Of a stretch of DNA of 64,000 bases, positions 31,465 through 39,937 are shown one piece after another. The DNA is from Mycolicibacterium tusciae JS617 (GTDB taxonomy: Bacteria; Actinomycetota; Actinomycetes; Mycobacteriales; Mycobacteriaceae): NCBI RefSeq assembly GCF_000243415.2, contig NZ_AGJJ02000001.1:1-64000 (forward strand), in the 5' to 3' direction. The stretch's first letter is position 1. The number at the start of each line of letters is the position of its first letter. The notes under the pieces are model-generated. The model was given only the letters and a program-made list of their open reading frames with translations, did not search any database and was not told the DNA's origin. The position numbers and the translations under genes are program-made.

Positions 31465-32520
31465 TCACAGCGGCTCGTGGCCGATGATCTTCAAGCTCTT
31501 GATCGCGAACGCGGCATCGACCGGATCGGATTCGGGGTGCCCGCCCATCGGGGAACCCGGCAGCGGCGCCAGCGTCAGCGGGGGCGCCGGAAGGGTGAAG
31601 CCGCCAGGCGTCGGCGTGGGAGTCGTGCCGGGCTCGGGCTGGGCCGGTGGCCGTGAGGTCTGTCGGATCAGGATCGTGACCTTGGAGGCCAACACCCGCT
31701 TGATCGGTTGCACGGCCTCGCCGTGGACGTTCTTGGTTTCCTGCGTCACCAGTGTCGAGTCGGTGTCGTTGAACAGGTACTGCACAGTGGTCACCACCCG
31801 GTACTGCCCCCACTGCGACGCCCCGCTGGCGTCCTTGCCGACCCAGCCTGGGGTGAGGGAGATCGCGGTGATCATGTAGGTCTTAGACAGATCGATCTCG
31901 ATCACCTGACCGTCGGCCCCGCCCCGCACGCACACGAACGCGCTGTGGGGATCAGCCCCGGCCATCGTCTGCGCCGACGTCGAACCCGCCGCACACGATC
32001 CCGCCGCATCGGCGCTGTAGGGCAACGGACGATCAGCCGCCTCCGCGGCCGCCGGCTTCGGCGCCGCGGTGCGCGGGGGCGGCACTGCGCCCGGTTCGGT
32101 GACCGAGGCGGCGGCCGTGGGCCGGGCCGGTTCATCCGAGCTATAGACGGCCACCGCGCCGACGATCGCCACCAGGACCGCCACCAGCCCGGCCGCGGCG
32201 AAGCCCATCGCGATCTTGCCGTCGAACCGGCGTGGACGCGCCGGCTCGTCGTGCTCGCCGCTGTCGAGCGGAATCTCTACCAGGTCCTGCGGTACGCCCG
32301 GATCGCCGTCCTGTCCGGGATTGCCGTCCTCGTCGGGATCGGCGTAGTCATCGAAAGGCTCCCCATCGCCGTCGTCGTCGTCGTACTGGTCGTCGTCGTC
32401 GACCTCGTAGTCGGTCTGCGCGCCCTCGGGTAGGTCGTACTTGGGAGCATCCGGGTACAGGCTGTCGGGGTCCTCGGATGCCTGCAACTGCTCAGTCCAC
32501 TGCTCATCGGTCAACGTCAT
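31465..32520 (-). CDS. Membrane-anchored protein with acidic cytoplasmic tail and extracellular beta domain
   Basis: A 351-aa protein with an extremely acidic N-terminal cytoplasmic region (about residues 35-75, runs of D), one membrane helix at about 108-130 (IAMGFAAAGLVAVLVAIVGA), a Pro/Ala linker, and a beta-rich extracellular domain at about 185-300. The core strands are FVCVRGGADGQVIEIDL and YMITAISLTPGWVG, reminiscent of discoidin/carbohydrate-binding folds. Two cysteines (SCAAGS and FVCVRG) may form a disulfide. ATG 32520 is chosen because the upstream gene stops there (ATGA overlap). It lies just before tcpC, so it is probably a conjugation accessory factor, perhaps for wall or recipient contact (inference). 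Confidence 0.7.
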   Translation of the reverse strand: MTLTDEQWTEQLQASEDPDSLYPDAPKYDLPEGAQTDYEVDDDDQYDDDDGDGEPFDDYADPDEDGNPGQDGDPGVPQDLVEIPLDSGEHDEPARPRRFDGKIAMGFAAAGLVAVLVAIVGAVAVYSSDEPARPTAAASVTEPGAVPPPRTAAPKPAAAEAADRPLPYSADAAGSCAAGSTSAQTMAGADPHSAFVCVRGGADGQVIEIDLSKTYMITAISLTPGWVGKDASGASQWGQYRVVTTVQYLFNDTDSTLVTQETKNVHGEAVQPIKRVLASKVTILIRQTSRPPAQPEPGTTPTPTPGGFTLPAPPLTLAPLPGSPMGGHPESDPVDAAFAIKSLKIIGHEPL

Positions 32521-32930
32521 GACTGGCCTCGATGAGGATCGACGCGATCGCGATGATGCAGCACCGCCGCACCACGGGAGCTGATCCGGCGGCGCTGCCC
32601 CCGACCCGACAACCAGCCCCGCCCGCGACGCGACGTGCCACCGCCGGGGGCCGTCGGCGGTCCCACCAGCGTCGCCGGCCACAGCGCCGAACCCCCGGCC
32701 AAGCTGAACCCGGCCGGTGTCGAAGTGTTCACGAGTGACTCACCTGAGCGCGAACGACCTCGGCAACCCGACATCGCCGCGACCGCGTGGCCGCCGCGGC
32801 GCCCACCCCTGTCCACCAGTGCGCGAATCGCCCTGCTTAAGAGCAGAAAACCGGCGACAGCGAGTGCGGCACCCGCCAACAGCGAGACATTCGCCAGGCC
32901 CAGAGCTACGCTGTCCAACATGCTTATCAT
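32517..32930 (-). CDS. Small membrane protein with basic tail
   Basis: A 137-aa protein from ATG 32930 (ATG 32921 is also possible). One strong membrane segment (VSLLAGAALAVAGFLLLSRA) is followed by a long basic, serine/glycine-rich tail with no recognised fold. Its stop overlaps the next start by four bases. It is the first gene of the conjugation operon that runs to 25198 and lies directly downstream of the motif at 32952-32968. Confidence 0.6.
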   Translation of the reverse strand: MISMLDSVALGLANVSLLAGAALAVAGFLLLSRAIRALVDRGGRRGGHAVAAMSGCRGRSRSGESLVNTSTPAGFSLAGGSALWPATLVGPPTAPGGGTSRRGRGWLSGRGQRRRISSRGAAVLHHRDRVDPHRGQS

Positions 32931-32951
32931 GCTGACAGACAAGACAGCGAA

Positions 32952-32968
32952 AGGCAATGCGTAAACAA
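32952..32968 (-). promoter_or_regulatory. Putative conjugation-regulon promoter motif (copy 1)
   Basis: On the minus strand this reads TTGTTTACGCATTGCCT, matching the shared GTGTTYACGYAYTG motif. It precedes the minus-strand transfer operon that begins at 32930 and also covers the start of the divergent gene at 32957. Confidence 0.5.
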
Positions 32969-33790
32969 ATGTTGTTCAAGCCGAGTGTGGACCGATACGA
33001 CGAGTTGCGCCGCGAGTGGATCGCCGAGCACTCCGCAATCTTCACGATGCAGATACGCCGCGCCGAACTGCTCAACCGGCGCATCCGCCGCCGGCACCGC
33101 GAGACCGCGGGCGCCCGCCCCAACCCTTACGACGACCACGCCACCCACCCGTTGCTGAGCCGGGGCGCCAAGACCGTGGAGGCCAAACTCGAGCTGGCCA
33201 TCGTCACCTTTGCCGCACTCGCGGCACCACTGGGCTGGCCTGCGGGACGCTTCATCTACCAGCGCATCGAGGCGTTGATCCCCGACCGGCTGCGCTCCTA
33301 CCCCATCCCGGCGCTGTTGTTGGTCGCAGCGGTACTGGGCGCGGTGACAACTCTGCTGTATGACCCCGGGCAGGGGTTCACAAGCGCGATCCTGGCGCCC
33401 TGGCTGATGGCGCAGTTCCCAGCCGCCGCCCTGACCGCCGCTGTCTACGGCATCCTCAACGGTTGGTTGGCCATCGACGGCTCGACCGAGTGGTGGCCAC
33501 TGACCCCACCAGCGCCGTCGGTGGAGCTGCCCACCACACTGCTGCCCGACGACCTGACCGCACCCTCAGTGTTCGACACCGCACCAGTGGCCGACACCTT
33601 CGACCGCACCCCGCCCGGCGCCGGATCAATCCGCTCGCTGCCACGATCCTCCCGGCTGCTCACCGCTGCGCTGGTGGTCAATGTCCTCGGGATCATCTGG
33701 ACGCTAGCCGCCGTGGGTGTCGGCGTGAAAACTGTTGTCGTGGAATCGCTTACACCATCGAGCACCATCGGAGCCACCCACACACGCTGA
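32957..33790 (+). CDS. Hypothetical multi-pass membrane protein (277 aa)
   Basis: Not recognised. A basic N-terminal helix (RREWIAEHSAIFTMQIRRAE) precedes three or four membrane segments (AIVTFAALAAPLGWPAGRF; IPALLLVAAVLGAVTTLLY; LMAQFPAAALTAAVYGIL; and a late LLTAALVVNVLGIIWTLAAV). A soluble loop rich in Pro/Asp/Thr lies between the third and last. It is divergent from the conjugation operon, with the shared regulatory motif overlapping its start. An ATG at 32969 is an alternative. It may be an entry-exclusion or conjugation accessory protein, but this is a guess from position. Confidence 0.7.
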   Translation: MRKQMLFKPSVDRYDELRREWIAEHSAIFTMQIRRAELLNRRIRRRHRETAGARPNPYDDHATHPLLSRGAKTVEAKLELAIVTFAALAAPLGWPAGRFIYQRIEALIPDRLRSYPIPALLLVAAVLGAVTTLLYDPGQGFTSAILAPWLMAQFPAAALTAAVYGILNGWLAIDGSTEWWPLTPPAPSVELPTTLLPDDLTAPSVFDTAPVADTFDRTPPGAGSIRSLPRSSRLLTAALVVNVLGIIWTLAAVGVGVKTVVVESLTPSSTIGATHTR

Positions 33791-34099
33791 AGCACCGCGC
33801 ATTGACCCTGACTTCTCTGCTGGAGAAGCGGTGTCATCGACGTGGTCGACAGGCACCACAGACCGTGTGGAGCGCTGTCGTGTGGATTGGTTATCTCTAT
33901 GTCGTCCACGACAAGTCACTTCCACCGAGGAGTCGTCCAGGGCCGATCGGCGTTGTGATTGCTGAGCGTGCCATCGCAGAGAACCGCGAAGTCGTCCCGG
34001 CAGAAGGGACAGACGCCGCGCGGCTTGACGGACGGCGGATAATCGAGGCAGATTGCCTCGGGCGGATTGCGGCTACCTCTGCATCGCTTCACGCTTTGA
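33791..34099. other. Gap with no recognised gene
   Basis: About 310 bases between the membrane-protein gene and the decayed DUF4326 gene. Frames here are short and without ribosome sites. A minus-strand frame through 33916-34227 partly overlaps the decayed gene and is not a gene by itself. I see no repeat or strong hairpin. Confidence 0.5.
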
Positions 34100-34432
34100 T
34101 CAGGCATTGGCCAACTCCAGCAACACATCTGCATGACAAGGGGAATCCAGCGGGCACCAGCACACGAGGTCATGGCCGCGAAGTTCACGACGTACATCTT
34201 CGGTGCTGAATCTGCAGGAAACCGCAACGCAGATCGACCTCAAAGAACGAAACGGCATCGTCCGCAGTCATTCGGCGTGACCATGAGCGCCCCGCAGATT
34301 CGCAATGCACCACACTGCCCACAACGAACCGGGTTCCCCCACTTGCTCGGCCGTCCGACATAGATCCGCACCTTCCGGCATGCGCCAGCCCTTCGTTCTT
34401 CGGCGTTGGATGCGCTCAGGCGTTGGTTTCAT
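34100..34432 (-). pseudogene. Decayed DUF4326 gene with three frameshifts
   Basis: Read on the minus strand, fragments in successive frames join into a recognisable DUF4326 protein of about 110 aa: IQRRRTKGWRMPEGA, then IYVGRPSKWGNP, then FVVGSVVHCESAGRSWS and TADDAVSFFEVDLR, then RRELRGHDLVCWCPLD and SPCHADVLLELANA with a stop at 34100. Removing one base at each of three points (the A in GCGGATC, one G in CCCGG, one A in CGAAGA) restores a continuous frame. DUF4326 proteins are small cysteine-containing proteins of unknown function common in phages and plasmids. It lies just downstream of the coupling-protein gene. Confidence 0.8.
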
Positions 34433-34476
34433 GTCAGCCCGCATCCCATGTGGTAGCAACTGGTGCTGGACGACGA

Positions 34477-35934
34477 TCACAGCTCTGCGTCGTTGCGGGT
34501 GTCCGACCACAACCGGCGAAGCAGCCCCGCAGCACGCGAATACTGTGTGTCGCCAGCTTTCTCCTGCCGAGCGGTGCGCGAGAGTATCTCGCTGATCGCT
34601 GTGTCGTAGCGACGCAGGAACTCTGACCAATCCGGGATCTCCGCGCACACCCCAACCCCGCCGCGCACCAAGACTCGGGCGTGCTCACGCGTTGGCGGCA
34701 GTAACTCCTCCCACCGCAGTGACGGTCCTAGCTCGCTGCTGAGGCTCTTGTGCCCGTCGGCTTGCCCAAATTGCTGGTTCCTTCGATTGGTCAGCGGTGA
34801 CCAGGTTTGTGCATCCTCAAGAATCTGATCCTCGCGAGCGCCGAACATGATGACCGCTGCGCCAAAGATGTGACGAAGTTCCTCGGCAATGTCCTGCCCG
34901 TACACCCTGGCCAGGGACGACGATGCCTGGACTGCCGCAACGAGGTTGATACCCAATCCGCGGCCCTCACCCACGATCTTGGGCAGATTTGGTATCGGCG
35001 CGGTGTTGGGCAGCTCGTCGATGATCATGAGCAGTCGGTGCATCTGTTCGCGCGCTGATGTTTTCTCCCGCCACCGTCGTACGAGGGAGTCCAGGAGGGT
35101 GACCGCGGCCCCGGCCACGGTGCCGTCGGCCGGGGCCAGCACGTACAGCGTCGCCTGGGGGTCATCGAGGAACTCCAGCGTGAACGGCAGTGCGGCACCC
35201 CGATCTACCAGCGAGGTCCGCAGCCACGGCGTAATCGCTTTGCGCATGGTGATGGCCACCGAATCCCGTTGGCGCGGATCCATTTCCATGATCCGCATCA
35301 TGCCCACCGACAGCGTCGGGTACTGATGGCAGATCGCGGCGGCCTGTGCCCAGCCCGGTTCACTGGTGCTCTCCGGGTCAATGTTGTCCACGCCGGTCAA
35401 AACCCAGTTCATGCCCTTGCTGTTGCCCTGCGGACTGGCCGCGAACAAAAACGCCGCCAGTGGGCCGGCGGCCTGGGACTCCCACACCCCGCCGTCGGAG
35501 ACCTGATCGGCTCCCGAGCCCAACCCGACGGTGGCCATCTGCATGATCGTTTCGGCCACCGTCAACGCCTCGTAGGGGCTGTCGATGGTCACCGTCGGGT
35601 CGTAGACGTTGGCGACGATGCCGTCGGGGTACACCGGGGACGTTAAGGGGCGCAGGTCCAGCAGTGCCCGCGGCCCCCACCGGCGCTGCATGACGTTCTG
35701 CATCAGGTCGTCCTTGGACGACACCACCACCGCCGGGCCGCCCCACAGCACCGCCGCCGGCGCCAAGATGCGCCGCGACTTACCGGTGTCCGACGGTGCG
35801 GACACCAACACCATTGGGGCGCTGCGAGGCACATACAACTGCTCACGCTTGCCGACCACCCGGCGGCTGAAGCCGCAGTAGGTGGTAGGGGTGGGTGTGA
35901 ACGTCGGCGCCTCGCCCACCACAGGACTAGCCAC
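34477..35934 (-). CDS. Type IV coupling protein (TraG/VirD4-like ATPase)
   Basis: A 485-aa protein with Walker A VSAPSDTGKS at about 44-53, Walker B LLMIIDELPN at about 300-309, and the coupling-protein segments VVVSSKDDL and NLVAAVQASSSLARVYG. Coupling proteins bring the relaxase-DNA complex to the channel. It has no obvious N-terminal membrane helices, so anchoring may depend on a partner. GTG 35934 overlaps the TAG of the preceding gene; a longer frame to 36000 would overlap that gene by 74 bases. The neighbour upstream resembles part of this protein (about residues 100-220), which suggests a two-chain assembly. Confidence 0.88.
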   Translation of the reverse strand: MASPVVGEAPTFTPTPTTYCGFSRRVVGKREQLYVPRSAPMVLVSAPSDTGKSRRILAPAAVLWGGPAVVVSSKDDLMQNVMQRRWGPRALLDLRPLTSPVYPDGIVANVYDPTVTIDSPYEALTVAETIMQMATVGLGSGADQVSDGGVWESQAAGPLAAFLFAASPQGNSKGMNWVLTGVDNIDPESTSEPGWAQAAAICHQYPTLSVGMMRIMEMDPRQRDSVAITMRKAITPWLRTSLVDRGAALPFTLEFLDDPQATLYVLAPADGTVAGAAVTLLDSLVRRWREKTSAREQMHRLLMIIDELPNTAPIPNLPKIVGEGRGLGINLVAAVQASSSLARVYGQDIAEELRHIFGAAVIMFGAREDQILEDAQTWSPLTNRRNQQFGQADGHKSLSSELGPSLRWEELLPPTREHARVLVRGGVGVCAEIPDWSEFLRRYDTAISEILSRTARQEKAGDTQYSRAAGLLRRLWSDTRNDAEL

Positions 35935-36337
35935 AGCGCCGCTGCCCGAGCGGCCCGTCGGTGTCGATCGCCGCGCGAACCGCCGCCACGATCGAATCAC
36001 GCTGCCGGCATTCGCAGGTCAGTGTGCGCACGACCGACTGGCCCAGCACCGGTGCTGACACCGAACACCACAGAGCCGCATACGCCCAGCCCGGACTGCG
36101 CACATCCTCGGGGTCGACGTTGGCCAGTGCCGCCCGCACCCAGTCCATGCCCTGCCCGTTGCCGACTGGAGACGCCGCGAACAGCAGCGCCGCCAGCGGT
36201 TGGACCGCCTGCACCTCCCAGACGTCGGCGGGCCGACTGCGGCCCAGCCCGGCTCGTCCCACGCTGAGCAGGGTTTCCGCCTGGACTATCGCCGCGTGTG
36301 CGCTGTCCACATCAACGGTCGGGTCATCTGAACGCAT
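35927..36337 (-). CDS. Partial paralogue of the coupling protein, without Walker motifs
   Basis: A 136-aa protein that aligns along its length with the all-alpha region of the adjacent coupling protein. For example VWEVQAVQPLAALLFAASP here matches VWESQAAGPLAAFLFAASP there, and GNGQGMDWVRAALANVDPED matches GNSKGMNWVLTGVDNIDPES. It starts at the point corresponding to the DPTV segment and lacks Walker A and B. Its TAG stop overlaps the GTG start of the coupling protein, so both are translated together. It could be a regulatory or structural subunit that joins the coupling-protein ring, or it may recognise the relaxase. The start at ATG 36337 is chosen over a longer frame to 36391 that runs into the promoter motif. 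Confidence 0.75.
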   Translation of the reverse strand: MRSDDPTVDVDSAHAAIVQAETLLSVGRAGLGRSRPADVWEVQAVQPLAALLFAASPVGNGQGMDWVRAALANVDPEDVRSPGWAYAALWCSVSAPVLGQSVVRTLTCECRQRDSIVAAVRAAIDTDGPLGQRRCG

Positions 36338-36366
36338 GTCTAAATCCTGGCAGACAAATACAGAGT

Positions 36367-36384
36367 CAGTCAATACGTGAACAC
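36367..36384 (-). promoter_or_regulatory. Putative conjugation-regulon promoter motif (copy 2)
   Basis: On the minus strand this reads GTGTTCACGTATTGACTG, the best match to the shared motif. It ends about 30 bases upstream of the ATG at 36337, which opens the coupling-protein unit. Confidence 0.6.
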
Positions 36385-36398
36385 CGAACACACAGGGA

Positions 36399-38285
36399 TT
36401 AGGTCTGTGCTTGAGCCCTGCGCCGTTCCTGCGACTCGCGCAGCCAGTCCGCCGCCCGCGCGGAGTTGGTCCGCATCTCTGGAGGCAGCGCCTGCTGATG
36501 CCCGTAGTGCACGTCCTGCGCAGTGAGCAGGGTCAGCGTGTCCGCGTCGAGGTCGGTGCCCAGCTCGGGATCGGACAGATCGGCGCCGCTGAGGCCCAGG
36601 GAGCTCACGATGCGGCTGTTGCGGTTCAGCTGCGCCTTCTCCACCACCGTGCGCACGAAACGCCCGTTGCCCAGGCCGTCGATCACACGGATGACATCAC
36701 CTTCGCTGCTGGTGATTTGAGCGTTGTAATACTGCGCGAAACTCTCCCGCAGCGACAGCAGCGCATCCGGCGCGAAGGTGTCACCGTCCTTGGCCGCGAT
36801 CCCCTCCATGATCGCTATCAACTGATCCGGGTCGTATGAGGCGTACTCGATGAGGGTGGCGAAACGCGATCGAAGCCCGTCGTTGGAGGCCAACACGCGC
36901 TGACTGGCCATCGGATAACCGGCGGCGATGACCACCATGTCGTCGCGGTGGTTCTCCATGAACGGCACCAGGGTGCTGATGATGGCTTGGCCGTACGGGT
37001 CACCCGATCCGTAGCCGGTGTGGATGAGATCGCCGAACTCGTCGATGAACACCGTGGCACCCAAACCCGCTTCGAGTTGCTCGCGCGTGTTGTTCTCGGT
37101 GTCACCGACGTGACGGCCGAACAGCTTGTCGCGGCGGGTCTCATAGACGTCGGGCCGGCGTAGCAGCCCCAGTCCGCAGAAGATGTGGGCGATGACCCGC
37201 GCCGAGACGGTCTTGCCGACTCCGGGGGGACCCACCATCAGCAGATGCCGCGACACCGGCGACGTCGGCAACCCCTTGCGTTGCCGCAGGACTCGCGCGA
37301 TCGAGTCGTGGCGCAGTTCGGCGATGCGGGCCTTGACTTCATCCAGGCCGACCATCGCCTCCAACTCCGCTTCGGCATCAGCAAGCAGCGTCTGCGCCGA
37401 GCGTGCCGACTCCTGCGCTGCCCGCTCCTCGGCGCTGGTCTCGGTGGAGGCATCCCAGCGGTCCGTGCGCGTCTCGATCGTCTGCGGATCAGTGATCTGC
37501 AGACCAAAGGTCGGATCCGACAGCGCGGTCTGGGCGCGCTCGAAACCGGGCCACTGCACCCGGATGTTGGTCAGGACCGTCCGCGCCTCCTCAGCCTCGC
37601 CCCGGTGGCGCAGCACCAGCGCCCGACAAAACAGCGCGTCGCGGGTCAGCTCGTCGCTGCCCTGCTGGGCGCTGGGCTTCCATCCCGACGCCGTATCCTC
37701 GGCGGGCGGATTGACCACCAGCTCGACAGCTTCCAAAGCCCGGTCACTGAGCCCCAACGAGGCTGCCGCCCATGCCTCCTGCAGGCTCGCAGCCCTGCGC
37801 AGATGCGGATCGCTATGCCACTGCCGGCAGTTGCTCACCGCGACCAGGACATCCGGCCAGCGTTTGGTGGCCGTGGCTAGAACCGACCGCACATAGCCCA
37901 CCGCCGGAGTCGTCGGCAGCTCGAACAGGGCGCTGTCGGCGCCCTGCCAGTTCTGCTCCCGAATCAACGCCGCAGCATAGGCCAGCCGTGCGGTGGTCGC
38001 GTCCACAATCGGCATCCGCACATAGTCGATGTCGAAGTGCGCTCCCAGATCGGCGGGCCGGTGCTGGATACGGCGCAGACCCTCGCCGAGCCGGTCGGCG
38101 TGGCTGGCCAGCCGCTCGAGCACCTGCACGGACCGCTCCCCTGTCGCATACCGGCCCAACCAGGCGTCGGCCAGCTCCGGGTTGTCCCCGGTGGCCAGGA
38201 CGAATACCTGCGCAGCCCGATCCGGCGAACTGTGCAGCACCTTCATCGCCGCACGCAGCGCCTGTAATGAACGCTCATCAATCAC
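36399..38285 (-). CDS. eccA: EccA, AAA+ ATPase of the ESX system
   Basis: A 628-aa protein with the two-part EccA plan: a TPR-like helical N-terminal domain to about residue 290, and a CbxX/CfqX AAA+ ATPase domain. Walker A is GPPGVGKT at about 352-359, Walker B TVFIDEFGD at about 410-418, and sensor-2-like arginines follow near the end. EccA is cytosolic and is thought to help release EspG-PE/PPE complexes for secretion. Its ATG overlaps... the eccE stop (ATGA at 38282-38285), so the pair is coupled. As the last ecc gene it closes the ESX run before the coupling-protein unit. Confidence 0.95.
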   Translation of the reverse strand: MIDERSLQALRAAMKVLHSSPDRAAQVFVLATGDNPELADAWLGRYATGERSVQVLERLASHADRLGEGLRRIQHRPADLGAHFDIDYVRMPIVDATTARLAYAAALIREQNWQGADSALFELPTTPAVGYVRSVLATATKRWPDVLVAVSNCRQWHSDPHLRRAASLQEAWAAASLGLSDRALEAVELVVNPPAEDTASGWKPSAQQGSDELTRDALFCRALVLRHRGEAEEARTVLTNIRVQWPGFERAQTALSDPTFGLQITDPQTIETRTDRWDASTETSAEERAAQESARSAQTLLADAEAELEAMVGLDEVKARIAELRHDSIARVLRQRKGLPTSPVSRHLLMVGPPGVGKTVSARVIAHIFCGLGLLRRPDVYETRRDKLFGRHVGDTENNTREQLEAGLGATVFIDEFGDLIHTGYGSGDPYGQAIISTLVPFMENHRDDMVVIAAGYPMASQRVLASNDGLRSRFATLIEYASYDPDQLIAIMEGIAAKDGDTFAPDALLSLRESFAQYYNAQITSSEGDVIRVIDGLGNGRFVRTVVEKAQLNRNSRIVSSLGLSGADLSDPELGTDLDADTLTLLTAQDVHYGHQQALPPEMRTNSARAADWLRESQERRRAQAQT

Positions 38286-39928
38286 GGCCGCAGCGCTCCC
38301 GTGCGCAGATGAGTCAGGAACTGCGCTTCATTACGGGGACGCATCACCGACAACCGCACCCCACGCACCGCCGGGGTGCCGATCACCAGCTCATCCGGGG
38401 ACTCCTGCACGATCGTTAGATCAGCATCGGAGTCCACCGACCCCACGGTTACCAGACTGTGTCCCCGCTCGCCGGCCGTCAGCGCCAGCCCCTCGCCGTC
38501 GGCCACGATCACCGTCGGCTGCCGCACCGGGTCGCGGTCACCGGCCAGGCTGATCCGATAATGGTTGTCGCACAACGGTCGCCACACATCGGGACGATCA
38601 CTGTGGATCAGGATCACCGCCCCGGCGGCACTAGTCCGCAGCAGCAGCGGGATCACGACCGACAGGTCGGCGCTGATCGAAACCCGCGTCGCCCGAAGCG
38701 GATCGGTCAGCGGCATCAGGAACGGGACCCCGGTCACGGTCATGCCGAACATCGGCCCCGATGGACCCACCGCAATCTTGAGGTCGCCGCCGTCGCCCAG
38801 CAGACGTGGCGACAATTGCAAACGCAAAGCCCTGTCCCCCAACGGCAACGATGCCAGCAGAGAGTCGAAGGCCTGACCGGAGACCGGCTGCAGTGCCAGC
38901 AGCGGAGGGTGGGGCAACGGGGCGTCGGTGTGGAACCGCACCAGAGCGGCCACGCGGCAGCTGCCAGCCCGGTCACCGACCAACCTCACTGTGGTGACGG
39001 TGCGGTGTGCCCGCACCGTCCACAGGTCGTTGAGCATCTTGGTGTTCAGGTCACGCCCGGCGATGCGGTAGGTGGTCACGTAGTCGGCGTCGGCGTCCAG
39101 GTTAGACCAATTCTCCTGCACTCGACTGAGATCGGTGTCGTTGAGCAGGGCCGCGAAGGCTGCGCTGATCTGCGGTGCGGTGCAGGTCACCGCTCGGCAG
39201 CCCGCCCGCAGCACCGCTTGGCGCACCCGCTCAGTGGCCGCCGCGGCAGCCGCGGCGGCATCGCCGCGATACAGCATCGCCGCCAGACACGCCTGCGGGC
39301 ACAGCCGCAACACCAGCCAGGAGCGGCGGTCGCCGACGGCAGCACGGTCGCCGACGATCTCGGCGTACTTAGGGGTGTAGCTGCCGTCGGCGGCCACCCG
39401 GCTGCCCGCCTGCACCACGTCCACCGAGTGCAGCTCCAGACCAGCGAACTGGGTCAACCGCGACCGGATCGCCTCCAATGGGATCGTGTCGATGGTCTCT
39501 GCCCCCGCCGGCACCAGCACGGTAGGTGAGAACGCACGTCCGTGCAGGGCGATCAGCGTGACCGCGTACTGGCCGTCCCAGATCATCCCCACCGGCCCCG
39601 CACCGGGCATGTCCACGGTGAACGGCTCGGGGATACGGGTGCGGGCCCGGCGGGCACTTTCGCGGCGCCCGAAGTACACGAACCGCACCCACCGGGCCAG
39701 CCAGCCGGCCGCCGTCGCACCGTTGTAGCTGGCGGTCACCACCAGCAGCACCACAAGCACGACCAGCGGAATCAGCCACCACGGCACCGGTGAGGCCGCG
39801 ACCAGGATCGCCGCGGCGATCAGTTCGGCGATCACCACCAGCTTCAGCCGCACATCCAGTCGCCAGCGTCGTATCTGCTCCCCGAACCCTGCGTGTGGGC
39901 CGGGGATTTGCTCATCGAGCACGGTCAC
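38282..39928 (-). CDS. eccE: EccE, ESX membrane component
   Basis: A 548-aa protein with two adjacent N-terminal membrane helices (about 28-46 and 48-66), a basic cytoplasmic stretch (RFVYFGRRESARRARTR), and a long soluble domain of the EccE type. EccE sits at the periphery of the hexameric ESX membrane complex with EccB, EccC and EccD. Together with mycP upstream (9 bases away) and eccA downstream (4-base overlap) it gives the eccD-mycP-eccE-eccA order usual in ESX loci. It is somewhat longer than many chromosomal EccE proteins (about 400-460 aa). Confidence 0.9.
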   Translation of the reverse strand: MTVLDEQIPGPHAGFGEQIRRWRLDVRLKLVVIAELIAAAILVAASPVPWWLIPLVVLVVLLVVTASYNGATAAGWLARWVRFVYFGRRESARRARTRIPEPFTVDMPGAGPVGMIWDGQYAVTLIALHGRAFSPTVLVPAGAETIDTIPLEAIRSRLTQFAGLELHSVDVVQAGSRVAADGSYTPKYAEIVGDRAAVGDRRSWLVLRLCPQACLAAMLYRGDAAAAAAAATERVRQAVLRAGCRAVTCTAPQISAAFAALLNDTDLSRVQENWSNLDADADYVTTYRIAGRDLNTKMLNDLWTVRAHRTVTTVRLVGDRAGSCRVAALVRFHTDAPLPHPPLLALQPVSGQAFDSLLASLPLGDRALRLQLSPRLLGDGGDLKIAVGPSGPMFGMTVTGVPFLMPLTDPLRATRVSISADLSVVIPLLLRTSAAGAVILIHSDRPDVWRPLCDNHYRISLAGDRDPVRQPTVIVADGEGLALTAGERGHSLVTVGSVDSDADLTIVQESPDELVIGTPAVRGVRLSVMRPRNEAQFLTHLRTGALRP

Positions 39929-39937
39929 GGTCGCCCC

